Shown here one piece after another: positions 1 through 14,464 of a stretch of 64,000 bases of DNA (positions within the stretch are counted from its first letter, which is position 1; the number at the start of each line of letters is the position of its first letter). The stretch lies in assembly GCA_963565915.1 (NCBI GenBank), contig OY751492.1:2790001-2854000 (forward strand). The letters run 5' to 3'. Made by a program: the position numbers and the translations under genes. The notes under the pieces were generated by a model. The model saw only the letters and a list, made by a program, of their open reading frames with translations, was not told where the DNA came from and ran no database searches. This DNA comes from Entoloma clypeatum. Its lineage: Eukaryota; Basidiomycota; Agaricomycetes; Agaricales; Entolomataceae.

Positions 1-584
1 TCTTATTCGTAACAGTCACAGTACGTCTCATGAATGATTGCAAGTGGTCTTTCCCGTTCATTCCATCTACTTCAGGGCGATTATTCAGAGAGGGTCGAAG
101 CCCTCTCTGACGAGCAGGTCAAGGGCGAAGTCTTGAGCGTCCTTCACTCGATGTATCCGAAAACCACGATACCACCTCTCCTTGACTTCAAGTTCAATCG
201 ATGGTTCTCAGATCCTTTGTATCGTGGATCCTATTCAAATTGGCCTCCTTCCTTTTCCAAGGAGCATCATGATAACCTTCGAGTGAACCTCGGTCGGTTA
301 TATTTCGCGGGTGAGGCGACGAGCCAAAAATATTTCGGTATGCATCTCTTTGCTTCTTTCAGGATGACGTCGCTGATTTCGTCTTGCAAATACAAGGTTT
401 CCTGCATGGTGCCTATTTTGAAGGTGAAAGCATTGCGAAAGATATGATACAATGCATCAAGTACGGCCGGTGCAGGGTATTAGAGCACGTCAAGGATGTC
501 AAGAATGCAGGTTCACCTGGAATTAAAAACGCACACTGGGCCGGGGGCGAGAGATGCACTCCGAACCAACAGCTTATCTTTTGA
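1..584 (+). CDS. Polyamine oxidase (FAD amine oxidase), C-terminal part
   Basis: This is the 3' end of a flavin-containing amine oxidase that oxidises polyamines such as spermine; the FAD-binding N-terminus lies outside the window. Three exons can be read: 1-20, 76-337 and 397-584, with introns gtacg..ttcag (21-75) and gtatg..acaag (338-396). Spliced, the segment runs VTVTGDYSERVE, then DPLYRGSYSNWP, then LYFAGEATS and FGFLHGAYFEGES. The GEAT..G.HGA pattern is the C-terminal FAD-binding signature of the polyamine/monoamine oxidase family. The stop is TGA at 582-584. The last ~45 residues after the FAD motif are not obviously conserved. The family is secure; polyamine rather than another amine as substrate is inferred from the overall pattern. 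Confidence 0.85.
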
Positions 585-994
585 CGATATCGTACTAGAG
601 TATGAACAGCTGACCCCTGAGTGAGAATGGTGACCGTTGTCTTTGAGTTCGTCTACTGTCAACTGTACTGGAAGAAAGAAAAATATCAAGAGGTCTGAGG
701 TGAAATAGACATGGATCCGGAGTGCACATTTCACACTGGCATGACCCCCTAATTTGCGACAGTAGGTACGCACAGGCAATGGGTCCTAAAACCATTCTCT
801 TGTACTGCACTTAACCCCCTGTGGGGCGAGGGATAGAAGACATCGGTTTAGTCAGATGCGCGCGGGATTGTATTCTAACTATTCACGGAGATCTGGGGCC
901 AACATGAGTGCAAGGTTACCATAATTAAAAAGATACTTGATCCTAGTTTATTCACAGCGACTGGAAGGATATGCGTTTCGTTCCCCTGGGCATA
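585..994. other. Intergenic, convergent gene ends
   Basis: This 410-base gap separates the stop of the polyamine oxidase from the stop of the permease on the opposite strand. It should hold the two 3' untranslated regions. I see no open frame with family resemblance and no RNA gene. Confidence 0.6.
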
Positions 995-3247
995 TCACTT
1001 CTCATCTTCAACCCCCATGTCACTCCCACCCGACGCCAGGTCGACATTCGGCACGGGACCCTTGAACCAATGGATGCCGCCATACTTCGGAAAGAAATAC
1101 CAAACTACGGACAAGAACATAATCCCGCCAAGGACGACAACGGTGTAATTCATATCCTGTGCCGTGGTCGTCGGAGAACTCGGGAACATGAATACGATGG
1201 ATATGAATGTCATGAATAGGACCGAACTCGTCGCTATTGGTAAACTCTGGTAACAAGTGGCCATGTCAATTGAATCAAAGATGACAGAATCGATACGCAC
1301 GAAGACTCCGAGAGAAAAGGGGCCAGGTTTGAAACTGTTGTTACCAAGGTACCGTGCAGCGATCGGTATGGCATACGCAACATACAGCCCAACAACAGAT
1401 AGAGAGAAGATGGCGTTGATAGCCTGCGGGCCAGCGAAGGCAAGCAATCCAAGTACTATTGCGAGCGTTCCATCAGAGATGACCGTGTTTATAGGCGTTC
1501 CCGTGTAGCTGTTCATCTTGTACAATAACCCGGAGAAAGGAAGTGCTGCATGGGGGGGAGAAGGGGAAATCAACAATACCAATAGGAAAAAAAGAGGGAC
1601 CGACCAGAGTCGCGACTGAACGCAAATGTTTGGCGGCTAGCAGCCAACAGCTACACCCGTTGGAATATCAACAAACATGGCGTGAAGTTTGTAGGAATTA
1701 AACTCACCATGCTGGAGCCCATCATATATCTCACATCGAAGGTCGGTGTGAGAAATGCAACGAAGTTGACACAAGACCTACTGCACAAGTACGACAAAGG
1801 CCCAAATTGCCAGCGTGCCTTTTTGACCAAAGCTATTCAAGAAGATCTGAGCCATGGGTTGCGCGCTACGGGAAAGCGATTCGAGATCAGTTCCCATGCA
1901 GAAAGCGAGAGCCATGTTGATGGCTGCAAACAACCAGCAAGGTGTTAGTGTAAATTATCACTTTGGTCGCAGCTACGCACCCATTCCCAGTACACCGGCA
2001 ATGAAAATGGCCGATACGATTGCCCAAGGAACGGCCACTGCTGCGTTGGAAGCTTCCTCACTGATGTGAACACTTGAATCAAAGGAGCCTGGACCTCAGC
2101 CATCAGTTTCGGGCCAAAGATAGAGGCAATAACCACATACCTATTGTCCAAAGAGGAGTAAGGAAACTTGAAATGAATGCATATCCATCTCTCCAATCGG
2201 TGACTTTTGCAAGAGACAGAAAATATGGGGAGGGATACCAGAAAATAGGAATGCCAAGACCCACGATTGACGAAGTCACCGAGCGCAAACTTTGCCGTAT
2301 TTCTAAACTCCGACGGTGTCGCAACTGGTAGAGCAATGATGACAGCTAAGCAGAGCCTGAATGTATATGAACGACGAGGCTCGTGTCAATAGAGTGGGAA
2401 CTCACAGGACATTCAAAGCCACGTAGACGGTCTGAAGGCGTGCTAGAAGGGCAGTCCCAAGACAACATATGACCATGTGCGATAGTACAACGGCGACATA
2501 TACACCACTTCGTAAAAGGAAAGTGAGTTTCTCTATTAGTTACAACCAGTAGAAACGCACAACGTTTGCCCAGTCGTAGCTTCAAAAATTCCTCCAGAGC
2601 CAATATTTGCGGCCGCCATGACTTGTACCGCGCAGCCCCAGTCAATAGAAGCAACACCAGCAATAGATCCTATGGTGTTAGCATCTAATGGTTTCAACAC
2701 GAATGAGTCAAAGGAAAATATTGCAAGTCCAAAACAGACATCCTACAAGCCAACATAGAAGACTGCGCCATTTCGGAGAAGATAAACTGTATGTCCAGAA
2801 ATACAGCTATTGGAAAGCAGTGAGAGGTCTGTCTGCCAATTGTGGAAAAGTACACACCCCTCCCGAAGTTGGTGCGGCCGAAGCCAACTCTGCCATGGAC
2901 ATACCAACGCAAAGAATGAAAAAGCTCGCGACTGCCCACTGGCGTGCTATGCGTTACCAGCCTTGAAAGTTAAGAACCACACTCACCCCCCAAACCATCG
3001 CCGGGCCCCCGCCACTGGGTATCGCATAGAACAAAACGGAGGCAATGGAAGGAAGCAAACCGATTATCGAAAACGCGATGCCAAACACCTAGAAGTTAGA
3101 CGATTATTATGAAGATCGCAGGTTCCGTCTTCGGGGACACACCTCAAGGGGAGCGAAAGCGCGTTTGAACTCTTGCTTATATCCAAGAGATGCCAGTAAA
3201 TCCTCGTCCGCATTCCTGGCTCCATCGCTCTGGTTGGGCCGCAGCAT
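995..3247 (-). CDS. APC-family amino acid/GABA/choline-type permease
   Basis: Membrane transporter of the amino acid-polyamine-organocation superfamily, closest in feel to the fungal Uga4/Hnm1 group (GABA, choline, amino acids). On the minus strand the exons give an N-terminal cytosolic segment (LASLGYKQEFKRAFAPLE), the first helix (VFGIAFSIIGLLPSIASVLFYA) with the conserved GGGPAMVWGW turn, the second helix with SMAELASAAPTSGGLYFW, then ASIDWGCAVQVMAAANIGSGG and the VYVALNVL region. The long last exon, 1582-995, carries the distal helices and ends in an acidic tail (GVEDEK). Many short introns break the frame. The start at 3247 follows an in-frame stop upstream, but a short 5' exon cannot be excluded. 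The substrate cannot be read from the sequence. Confidence 0.82.
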
Positions 3248-4057
3248 GGTTTGGTCGTACAGCTCCAAAGACGACTTATGCAGGAAAGGTGTGGTTTACA
3301 CCTTAAGGACTATGAATGATCTGAAACGTCGAACGTGTACCCTTGATGGGACTTTGAACTTCTGAATCAGACGTTCTATTGCAACTGGGGATGATACACA
3401 ATTTCAGAAGTTGGGATCCATGGGCGGAGATAGGAAGAACCTTTAACCAAACGTTGCTATCGGATATGTCTTGGTGTGACATAAACACCCGTTGCATGGG
3501 GAATCCGTCCGGAATCTACCATAGCGTCGGCGATAAGTCTGCAATATTACCCATGTGCATAGGGCTTTGTGATATGCGAACGACGACGTGTCCCGTCAAG
3601 CTTTGCGTACAGAGGTCCTCAATTGTTGCCGATTAGATGGGAGTCTTCACAGCATCAAATATCCGCGGATCTCCATAGGGGATTTAGGTTGAAATGCGTA
3701 TCGAATGAGACCTGCTCCGACCATGATGGTGACGATTGGTGAGCATCGGGTGTTTCCTTGCCACAGCGCTATCGTCAGGCCTTGTCGGAGTTGTCAGGGT
3801 GTCCACGGACCTCCACGTATGTAACCTGGGGCTGAACAGTCGGTGTACCCTGTGACCAACTACTGGACGAGAACATGTGGGCAGGTCAACACATTTAGTT
3901 GTGTCAACGGGTCGACGATGATCGATGACCCCCCATGCCCGCCCTACGAGCGGCAAGGTGAGTTCCAGGCGAGTTCCGAGATGAAGTTGTCACATTCCTG
4001 ACTGTCACAGTCCTCAAAAGCCTCGAGGACTCCTCCCCTCACACGACCACCCTCTCA
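3248..4057. other. Divergent intergenic region between permease and NAA30
   Basis: About 810 bases separate two divergently transcribed genes, so it must contain both promoters. Small open frames exist on both strands but none shows recognisable composition or splicing logic. No repeat or RNA gene was seen. Confidence 0.5.
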
Positions 4058-4945
4058 ATGCCCCAAATCCTCTACCGCAGATATCTGGGCGAGCCCGACC
4101 TCCCACACGTCATGGAGCTCATCCAAACAGAGCTCAGCGAGCCATATGTCATCTACACCTTCCGCTACTTCTTGCATTACTGGTACGTCCTGATCACACG
4201 ACTCCCCATCAGCACTCAGCGATTTCTTCCTATCAGGCCACATCTCGCATTTCTTGTACGCCTCGCCCCCTCTTCATAAAGCATAAGCAACCCCTAACCT
4301 AAATCCAGGCTTACACCGACGATCCGAACGACTCGGCCCCGATCGGCGTCATCGTATGCAAACAAAGCATCCACAAGAATTCAGCCAACAGGGGCTATAT
4401 CGCCATGCTGAGCGTAAGGAAGCACTGGCGAAAACGCGGAATAGGTCAGTCACCCCTTCCCCCCTCCCTCGCCTCCTCACAGATTGTCTTAGATTGAGGG
4501 AATCACACCTTTGGTGCGGACTCTTTTTTTTCCTTCTTTTTTTTCTCTAGCTAGCTCGCTCGTACGAAATTCCATTGAAGCGATGAAGGAGGACGGTGTC
4601 GACGAGGTATGTCCCATCCAACACCTTGGTTTATCCTATGAAATAACACAGATCACAATGTAGATAATACTTGAAACCGAATACGACAACCACGCTGCCC
4701 TATCTTTATACGAATCCCTCGGCTTCATCCGCGAGAAACGTCTCCACCGATTCTATCTCAACGGCAAAGACGCCTTCCGCCTTGTCCTTCCCGTGCCTCA
4801 CACTTTCTCGGACACTAGCTCTGACAGAGGTGGCTCAAGCCCCCCGGATTCTTCGTATACTAGGCCTTTACGCCGTTCGCCATACCGTGCTATCCGCGTT
4901 CCTGGATACAGTGACGATGAAGATGACTATGAATCCTCTCGCTGA
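4058..4945 (+). CDS. NAA30: N-alpha-acetyltransferase 30, NatC catalytic subunit
   Basis: Catalytic subunit of the NatC complex (yeast Mak3), which acetylates N-termini beginning Met-Leu/Ile/Phe/Trp on ribosomes. Five exons: 4058-4182, 4237-4255, 4309-4444, 4551-4606 and 4664-4945; the second is only 19 bases. The protein opens with [35 protein letters not shown], typical of Mak3. It then has [22 protein letters not shown], the GNAT acetyl-CoA loop (R-K-R-G-I-A), and [18 protein letters not shown], the conserved Asn/Tyr segment of the acetyltransferase fold. The C-terminal ~45 residues are a Ser/Arg/Asp-rich extension ending at TGA 4943-4945. The start is the first ATG in frame and gives the family's usual N-terminus. 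Confidence 0.93.
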
Positions 4946-5269
4946 CTCTCCCGTTGCCTTTTGTAATAGTGACCCATATATTCTTACATATAACGCCATA
5001 GGCCTTGTATTAATATAGGTTTCTGCTTGTGTCATATGTACTTGTAACCATGTAGCCTCCGTATGTACTTCCTATTCAATATTCAATGCTCTGCAGGAAA
5101 TCGGGCTGGCCGGCTAAGTGCGGCCTGACAGCGACGTATTGAGTCCATTTCACGAGATGGGTCGTCCGCTGCATGATAAGATTCTAGTAATATATGAAAT
5201 ACAGTAATACTAGGACTGCCCGAGAATCATCGGCTCCTCCTGCGTCCGCGACATTAAATAGTTCGGAAT
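4946..5269. other. Convergent 3' region between NAA30 and BiP
   Basis: A 324-base gap between two convergent genes. It is AT-rich near 4970-5070 as expected for 3' ends and holds nothing else that I can recognise. Confidence 0.55.
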
Positions 5270-7806
<2,537 letters not shown>

Positions 7807-8135
7807 TGAAGTGGTGTGGTGAGGAGGAAGGAAGTGGATGGGGTTTGAAATTTATCCAAGTGGCTGCTATTTATTGCCTGCTGCGTGACGTGTCAATAGA
7901 CGTGGCGACATCACCTGACCTTTTCTCACAATCATGTAGGCGAGGGCGACAACGAACACGTAAGTACGAGAAGAAAAAATGGTTTGGAACGTTCAAGCCT
8001 CAAGGCCTCATGCGCAATATTCAATATTCGCGTTGCCACTTCGAAATCGCACATATGTACAGCATCATTTCAAAAAACTACGTGTACTTCGTATCAATAT
8101 CTGTAGTACATCACAAGCTAAAGAGACTCGAACTC
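7807..8135. other. BiP promoter and otubain 3' region
   Basis: This 329-base gap lies upstream of BiP and downstream of otubain, both on the minus strand. It contains UPRE-like elements listed separately. No gene was seen. Confidence 0.6.
7886..7906 (-). promoter_or_regulatory. UPRE-like elements upstream of BiP
   Basis: Two bZIP-type cores lie 80-100 bases upstream of the BiP start codon: TGACGTGTCA at 7886-7895 and GACGTGGC at 7899-7906. The unfolded protein response element bound by Hac1/XBP1-type factors has a TGACGTGG/A core, so these fit a gene known to be UPR-induced. The assignment rests on motif and position only. Confidence 0.5.
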
Positions 8136-9601
8136 TTATTTTCCTTTCATCAAGATGTCATAATGACCAGGCCTACAACATGAAATCAATGTCAGATGTG
8201 ACAAATATAGGAAGACATACCGATAAAGAAGGGTAAGGGTGTTGGAACCGTCTGCATTTCCCATGCTGACAAAATTCACTGGTCTGTCAAGACGCAGGTG
8301 GCCGTCGAGGTACGCTATATCCATGTTGAGTTGAAGTGCACGACACAAAGCGGTTATCTGGACGTGGTCTAGAACCAACGAAATGTCACTGGTTGTCAGC
8401 TTTCCATATCAGACAAGTACAATATCCACTTGCCTGCATCTTTTCCAAAAGGATCAACGAGGCGTTCGCAGAACTCTCTCGTCTCCAAGATCTCCTGAGT
8501 GTCTGGATCTACGAGAACCTCCTGCAGGTCATGATCAATCCGAATTTTTGCAGACTGAGGGCGCAAAAGTTCTCGATCAGTGTCCGTCAAAATTGGCTGG
8601 TTAGGACACTCACCGTTAACATCCGCAGATATCCAACGATGGAATTTGATTCTTGCAGGGGGGAGGTTATCAGACTAGAAGAGATCCGTCATTTATCTGT
8701 CTATACCTTCAGGCGTTTGAAACCTCTTCAGAAGCCTTGAAGCGAGGGTTTGCCCATCTTGACGCTCTGCAACATGATTTATCACGGAAACAAACGCTTC
8801 ATAGAATCCTTCGTAAACATAAGCATCGTATTTGACCTGCTGCAGCATCGACAGGGTGGAGTCCAGAAGAGACAGAGCGCTGCCAGCGGCGAGGTCCTTG
8901 TCGGCACTGTTCAAGATTTGCTCGACAAAAGCGAAAGCCGTCGCTGACGCACAATTGAGGGATGTCCGCGTCCAACGACCGTGTTACTCACATCGATAGA
9001 AACAGTCTCCGTCACCTGTAATATATCTTGAACGATGCACATAAATCATATTCTACAACAACATCTGCATACCTTTGGCCCTCCGAATCGACCGAAAGCC
9101 CTGGCTCTCGAGCCAGTCTATCTGCTTCACGAAGTTCTCGTACTTGTTATCCTTGTATTCAGCACGTAAGGAAGCAATAGGCTGGACGTCGCCGATTAAG
9201 GGGCCCTCGCCCACGCTTTCCTCCAGCAAAGCCTGTCACGATACAGCTCGTCGCACTACGGTTCGTGAGGCCATTCGAGGCTCACCTGGTTAAGATCATA
9301 CAGTTGGGCCTGCGGGATGGTGCTCAGGTCTTTGTGAAATGACTATGACGAAGATTATCAAAGGGAAGGTGCGAGAGCGTGCCTGTGTGTTCATCAACGA
9401 TCAGGCCACCTCGAGCTCTCAATCCCGTATCCTCAGGCGGTGCAAAGTCCACCTCATCGTCACCGAGAGAAGGGAGGTCAGTAAGCTTATGCCTCGCTGC
9501 ATAGAGACGTGGTGGGGTCAGGCCATATTGTAGAGTTCAATAGATGGAGACCCACGAGGCGACGGTGGATTTGAAGGGAGTGGGCCTGACAGGGGGTTCA
9601 T
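8136..9601 (-). CDS. Otubain-type deubiquitinase (OTU cysteine protease)
   Basis: Peptidase C65 otubain, which cleaves ubiquitin chains. The gene starts at 9601 (MNPLSGPLPSNPPSP) and first splices over an intron of about 59 bases. The next exon carries LGDDEVDFAPPEDTG, followed by DLSTIPQAQLYDLNQ, ALLEESVGEGPLIGDVQPIA and YENFVKQIDWLESQGFRSI. Splicing across two further introns assembles KGDGDCFYRSTAFAFVEQIL, with the catalytic Asp-Gly-Asp-Cys. The C-terminal exons give VDPDTQEILETREFCERLVDPFGKDAG, DHVQITALCRALQLNMDIAYLDG, VNFVSMG and, after the last intron, PGHYDILMKGK with the catalytic His. All expected catalytic residues are visible, so the enzyme should be active. It ends at TAA 8138-8136. 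Confidence 0.92.
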
Positions 9602-9687
9602 AGACGAGGTTGAAGCTGATACGGGCCCTTCGACGGAAGAACAAAGAGATGTTGATCAGGTCAATGCTTTATAACAGAGCCACTGCG

Positions 9688-12600
9688 CCATCGTCGCGCA
9701 AGGAGATTCTACCGTCAATTGTACATATTACAACTGTACAACCTAATCAGCATCGACATCTCGCATCCTTGCCCACTTGTCCAGCTCTGCTAGGATTCCT
9801 TTCTGTATTTCTGGTGGCTGTCGGGAACTGCAAAGTGGTGAAGCAACTCCAATCAAATGCTCCCAATCAGACGGAACACACAAATCTCGGGCAAATCGCG
9901 GAGCGTCATCCGGGTCGTTGATCATTCCCAGTTCAATGAGCGCCTGCTGTCGAGATGCCAGCCTAGAAACGCAACGGTTGAGTTCAAAGAGTCGACAGGC
10001 TCATAACTCGTCATACTGTTCCTCCGGAGTCGGTGGCGGTTTGTGATGCTTTCGTTTCGGTGGCCATTCCGCTTTCGATTTTGGTGAACTTTGACCAGAA
10101 GGTTGAGACTTTCGTCTCCGGGTTTTCTGGGTTAGGGTTGAGGTTGAGATCTTGTTTAGTAATGTAAGTGTCAATCCAACGAACAAGTAATGTCTTCGTC
10201 CGCTCTTCCTCAATCCGGCTTGGAACAAGAATATCATCGTTGTGATGACTGTATTTCACACCTATCGCATTGAGCGTCTTCTGTATCATGTCCTGCTCGC
10301 GAGATTCGGAGGCCGGGGGGCCTGCGTTTGAACTTTTGCTTTAGTTTGGTTTTGTAAGAAGCAATAAAAAACCATCTCACCATCGTCAAACAATAGGGCT
10401 CCCAACCCTCGCAAACTTCCCTAGAGGCGGCTTAGCAACTCCTCCAAAAAACTTGGGGCCTCGAAACTCACATCATCTTTGTCTCTCACAACTTTGGCTT
10501 CTGCTTCTGCCACCCAGCCCTCCGCTGCACTCTTGATCTGTCTCCTGGATTTTGAACTCCCCATGTTCGCAAGAGCCCAATCCAGCTCAGCCATATTCGC
10601 TTTCTCGATCTTGACAATGTCATATGAGAACACATTGAAACCTATAAGTTACGTTACCGCCGTCTTTGTCGCCAGTTTATCCTCATGCAATTTGAAGATA
10701 TTCTCGATCCCAAAAAGTTCTCCCCTCTTGCCAGTATCGCCCTGTACACCTTCGAAATACCTTGAACGACGTTATTTCTCAGCAAGAAAGATTCCGAGTA
10801 AATGAATACCTTGTCTGGATACTAGCTTCATAGCCGATGGCCATTTGCTGTTGCTTGTATATTTGGCGAGCATATATCAGTTCCTCGACAGAACCCGCGC
10901 CCAGAAGTCGATACACCATAACATTCCGTGTCTGACCGAAGCGGAAAGCTCTGCAAAGTGGTGAAGATCATAGACAGAGGTAGGCGAATAGATGATGACA
11001 TACCGATCCATCGCTTGCAAATCATGAGCCGGATCTTGGATACTGTCAAAACGAAACAAATGACATGGTTGAAACATATCTCACTCCAGTTGGGATCTAG
11101 TAACAACGAGCTCATTTGGCTTTCCTAAGATGCGGAAATGTGTTCTTACCAAAGATAACCACTTTATTGGCACCTTTGCAAAATTTAGCCAACCGTCGAC
11201 CGGAGGAAATTATAATCAGTTTTACCAGTTAGATTGAGACCAGTACCACCGGCGAGGGTCGATATGAGGAAAATGAAAACTTTTGGATCGGAATGGAATT
11301 TGTCAATCATCGGCATGCCTGTGACGTGTTTTTTATTTCAGGGAGATCTCTTCTCAGCAACTGAGGCGTACGATCGGACTGTTTGGTACTGCCATCCAGT
11401 TTCAAAAATCCATATCCTAAGGACGATGTCTATTGATAAGTCTCCTTTGACGATCGTTGACAACTGACCTTGCGTATTGAGATGGAATTCAAGCATTTCA
11501 ATCAATTTCACGGATTTTGTGAAAATGAGAACCTTATTGCTAAGGTCCCTCCTCCACTCTTTGAGAAGTAAGTCAAGGACCTGGGGATGGCCATTGCGTC
11601 AATTGAACAACACGATGACAAGGTGGAGAATCGACTGACTGCCCACTTTCCACAGAATTGAGGCTGTATTATCGCAGTTCCGTACTTTGGAATATCGCCA
11701 TCAGGGAAAACGATTTTGGCCAGAGCTCTGTTACGCATTATCTGGGTTCCAAGTCAGAGCGAAGCCTATAAAGATCAAGGAGGAACCTACCTGATCTGTG
11801 CTATCGGTCGGTGCTGAACTTGAACGTCAGTTCACCAAAAACGAGGACTGCTTGATTACTGATGAATAGTATTATTTACCTGGAAGGATTAACGCAAGGT
11901 GATTCGATAGCTTGATGAGAATCGACATATGTTTGAAGACATCCCCCGGAGCAAACGGAGCACAGCAGAGCTTCCGCCTATTTTTTAAAAATTATTTTTG
12001 ACATAATGATTGGAAGCAGTTCATAGATAGAGGACAAGAATGACCTTCTGTCGGACCCGCAAGAACATGGGTCATCCCTATGGATCAGATTCTGCACAGC
12101 CGGCAGGTCTAGGATATGTTTGTAAACTCCAATCTGTTTTGGTGCCAGCGGACAGAAAACGACTTGATCAATTTTCTCAGGAAGCTGGGAGAGTCATCAT
12201 GGTCGAGTCGATGCAAAACTCGCTGAGACAATGGCGCACCTGATCCCGAATGATGTCCTTCGTCCTGTGACGAGACAAGGTCATTAAAGCAAACAAATGG
12301 TATCTGGGAGATGAGCAGACCTTCTCAAGAAGAACCTTGGCAGCAATTTGTCTCTCAACACAAGGGCGACAACCTGATTCAAGTCTGAGTGGAAATCGAA
12401 TGGTAAGAAAGCACCACTTACTAGAGCCTTTACGCGCTCTTCTTCCGTAGCACCAGTCGACTGCCCCACAGTCAATGGCTTGACCACAAAGCCTTGCCAT
12501 TGTCGAGCGTTACCGAGTCGCCCAGGATTCGTCCAGTCCAGAATCGTCCACATTTCTTTGTACGAGTTCTGGATAGTTGTTCCCGTAAGACCAAAGCGCC

Positions 12601-14464
12601 GGGTGCATTCGAACTGATGATATGCGACGGTAATTTTGGCTCCGATGTTTTTGACACGATGAACCTCATCAACAAACACGCAGGACCATGGAAGATTGTC
12701 AAGGAAGTCGATATCACGTCTCGCGAGATCAAAGGTGGTCAGCACTGGAGGTGAGAAGGGTTCATATATAGGGCCATAGTAAACTATAGACCCACGAACC
12801 GACATCCAATCTTCCCAATTTGAAATCCTGCAATACAGGTTCACGCTCTTTCTGGCTTCCGTTATACAGTCCTACTTCAAAATAGCCCCACTGTAGTACC
12901 ATGAGATCAAGGTCATCTTGCGAAGGTAATCCTACTCACCGTTTCAAATTCACGTTGCCAATTGTGTACCACAGTACTGGGAGCGATAATCAAGCATGTC
13001 GGCCAGGTGGCATTAGCACGGGGCAACTCCCTTCTCTCCTTCCACGCTTTCCGGTCTTGTAAATGGGATACGTGTTTTTTGCGTCGATCTGAATCAGTTA
13101 TCACGCCATTCTTCTTCATGATTGCTGACAAGAACGAAATAACTTGAATCGTTTTACCTAGCTCCTGTCAATACCTCCCGACGCATAAAGACAAACCGCA
13201 AGAGGACACTCACCCTGTTACTTCACCGTAAGCCGTCCGTGTCATATGTCTAAGCAATGGACGTACCAAACCCATGTCATCTCCGAGCAAACCACCCCGG
13301 CCCTTAAAATATTGCCTCCAAAAAAACTTGACTCCTTCTCGCTGGTAATCACGGAGATACGTGTTGATTGCTGCAGGAACTGTTATTTATCGATAACCAG
13401 CGGTCCTAAGGGTGTTTGCCTCGGTGCGAGGGGGAAACCTGGACGAGGTTTCAGTCGCTTAGCTTAAGGAGAAGTTCGGCAGTACTGGATCGGCCAAGGA
13501 GTCGTCAGATTCCGTTTCGGAATCAGAGACTGGAGACGAGAGATCTCGTCGCGCAGGAATTTTTTTTGTATTCAAGGTTGGCCGTGCTACGTCTGCTTCC
13601 GAATCGGACTCCGTGACAGATGCATCGCTTTCTGGTTTTCGAAACGTGAGTTTTTGACCAATGCATCACTCAGGGCAGACTACGGACGCTGTTCTATCTT
13701 CGCCCGTTTGGTAGGAGGTGCACGGTCGGGAAGTCGTGTCGGCAATTTTGGGGATACAACCTCCACCTCAGAGTCGGGCTCTATACGAACGTTGTCATTA
13801 CTTCAATAGATTGAACATAGTTCTACTCGCCTGTTTCTGAGCCGCCTGAAGCGATGTCTTCTTCATTCCCTTTGCCTAGAAGATCTGATAGAGGCAAGTC
13901 TTTCTCTAACTTGCGGGAGAAATTGACGAAGGATTTCAATACGATTGGTTGCTCGTCATCCTCATGGTCGTCTTCCTCTTCTCCGTCCTCGTCCTCATCC
14001 TCTCGTTGCGGCGTGTCGTCGTTTTCTCCCTCTGACGCCGAGTGAAGTTCGAGGTCCTCCGCTGAAGCAATATCAGAGATTTGGAACGGCCCCTTATCCT
14101 CAAAAGCTCACCAAAGTAATCGAGTAGCGGGTTGGTCGTATCAGGATATTGTCCTACAAGGAAGCTTTTAGGCTTGCCCACGTCAGTTCGCTAGTACGAA
14201 ATGCATACGCAGTGGCCGTTTTAGAGGATTTTGATGCTGCCCTTCAAGTATACCTCTTGTCTGCCCCCGTTTACGGACACCAGACGACGCGGAAGTTGGG
14301 GGTCGTTTGCGCTTCCCCTTTGGTTCCGGAACATAGGTACCAGGAGCAAAATCAGAGTCAGAGTCCACGTCTGGTCCCAAGAAGGGCCTCACAAACATAC
14401 GCTTAGAGTATACAGATTCTTGGGCAGTGGTGGCCATTACAAGCGGAGTGGATGGAGAATAAAC
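9688..14464. repeat. Left copy of helicase segmental duplication (direct repeat)
   Basis: This segment matches 22351-27268 in the same orientation. The offset is a constant 12,663 bases from 9688 to about 13,380, meaning no indels over roughly 3.7 kb. Beyond that point several small indels appear, including a ~110-base block missing near 14,390. The left edge lies 55 bases past the helicase stop codon and the right edge 27 bases upstream of its ATG, so the unit is almost exactly one gene. Confidence 0.95.
9743..14437 (-). pseudogene. SNF2 helicase, Rad26/ERCC6L2 type, damaged left copy
   Basis: Same gene as the copy at 22391-27241: a Snf2-family DNA translocase of the Rad26-like/ERCC6L2 group linked to DNA repair. 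Motifs seen include [23 protein letters not shown] (split by an intron), [55 protein letters not shown] and the HELICc end around [14 protein letters not shown]. Signs of decay compared with the right copy: a 10-base deletion near 13,395 shifts the frame just before DYQREG and creates a stop; a 9-base in-frame loss near 13,505; an intron near 13,465 reduced to about 30 bases, too short to splice normally; and TGG to TAG at the end, removing five residues. Only 27 bases upstream of the ATG are shared with the right copy, so the native promoter is probably missing. Confidence 0.8.

Noticed and set aside
3684..3956. Minus-strand 90-residue ORF between permease and NAA30
   Set aside because: His/Arg-rich with no family resemblance or splice partners; lies in a promoter-bearing gap.
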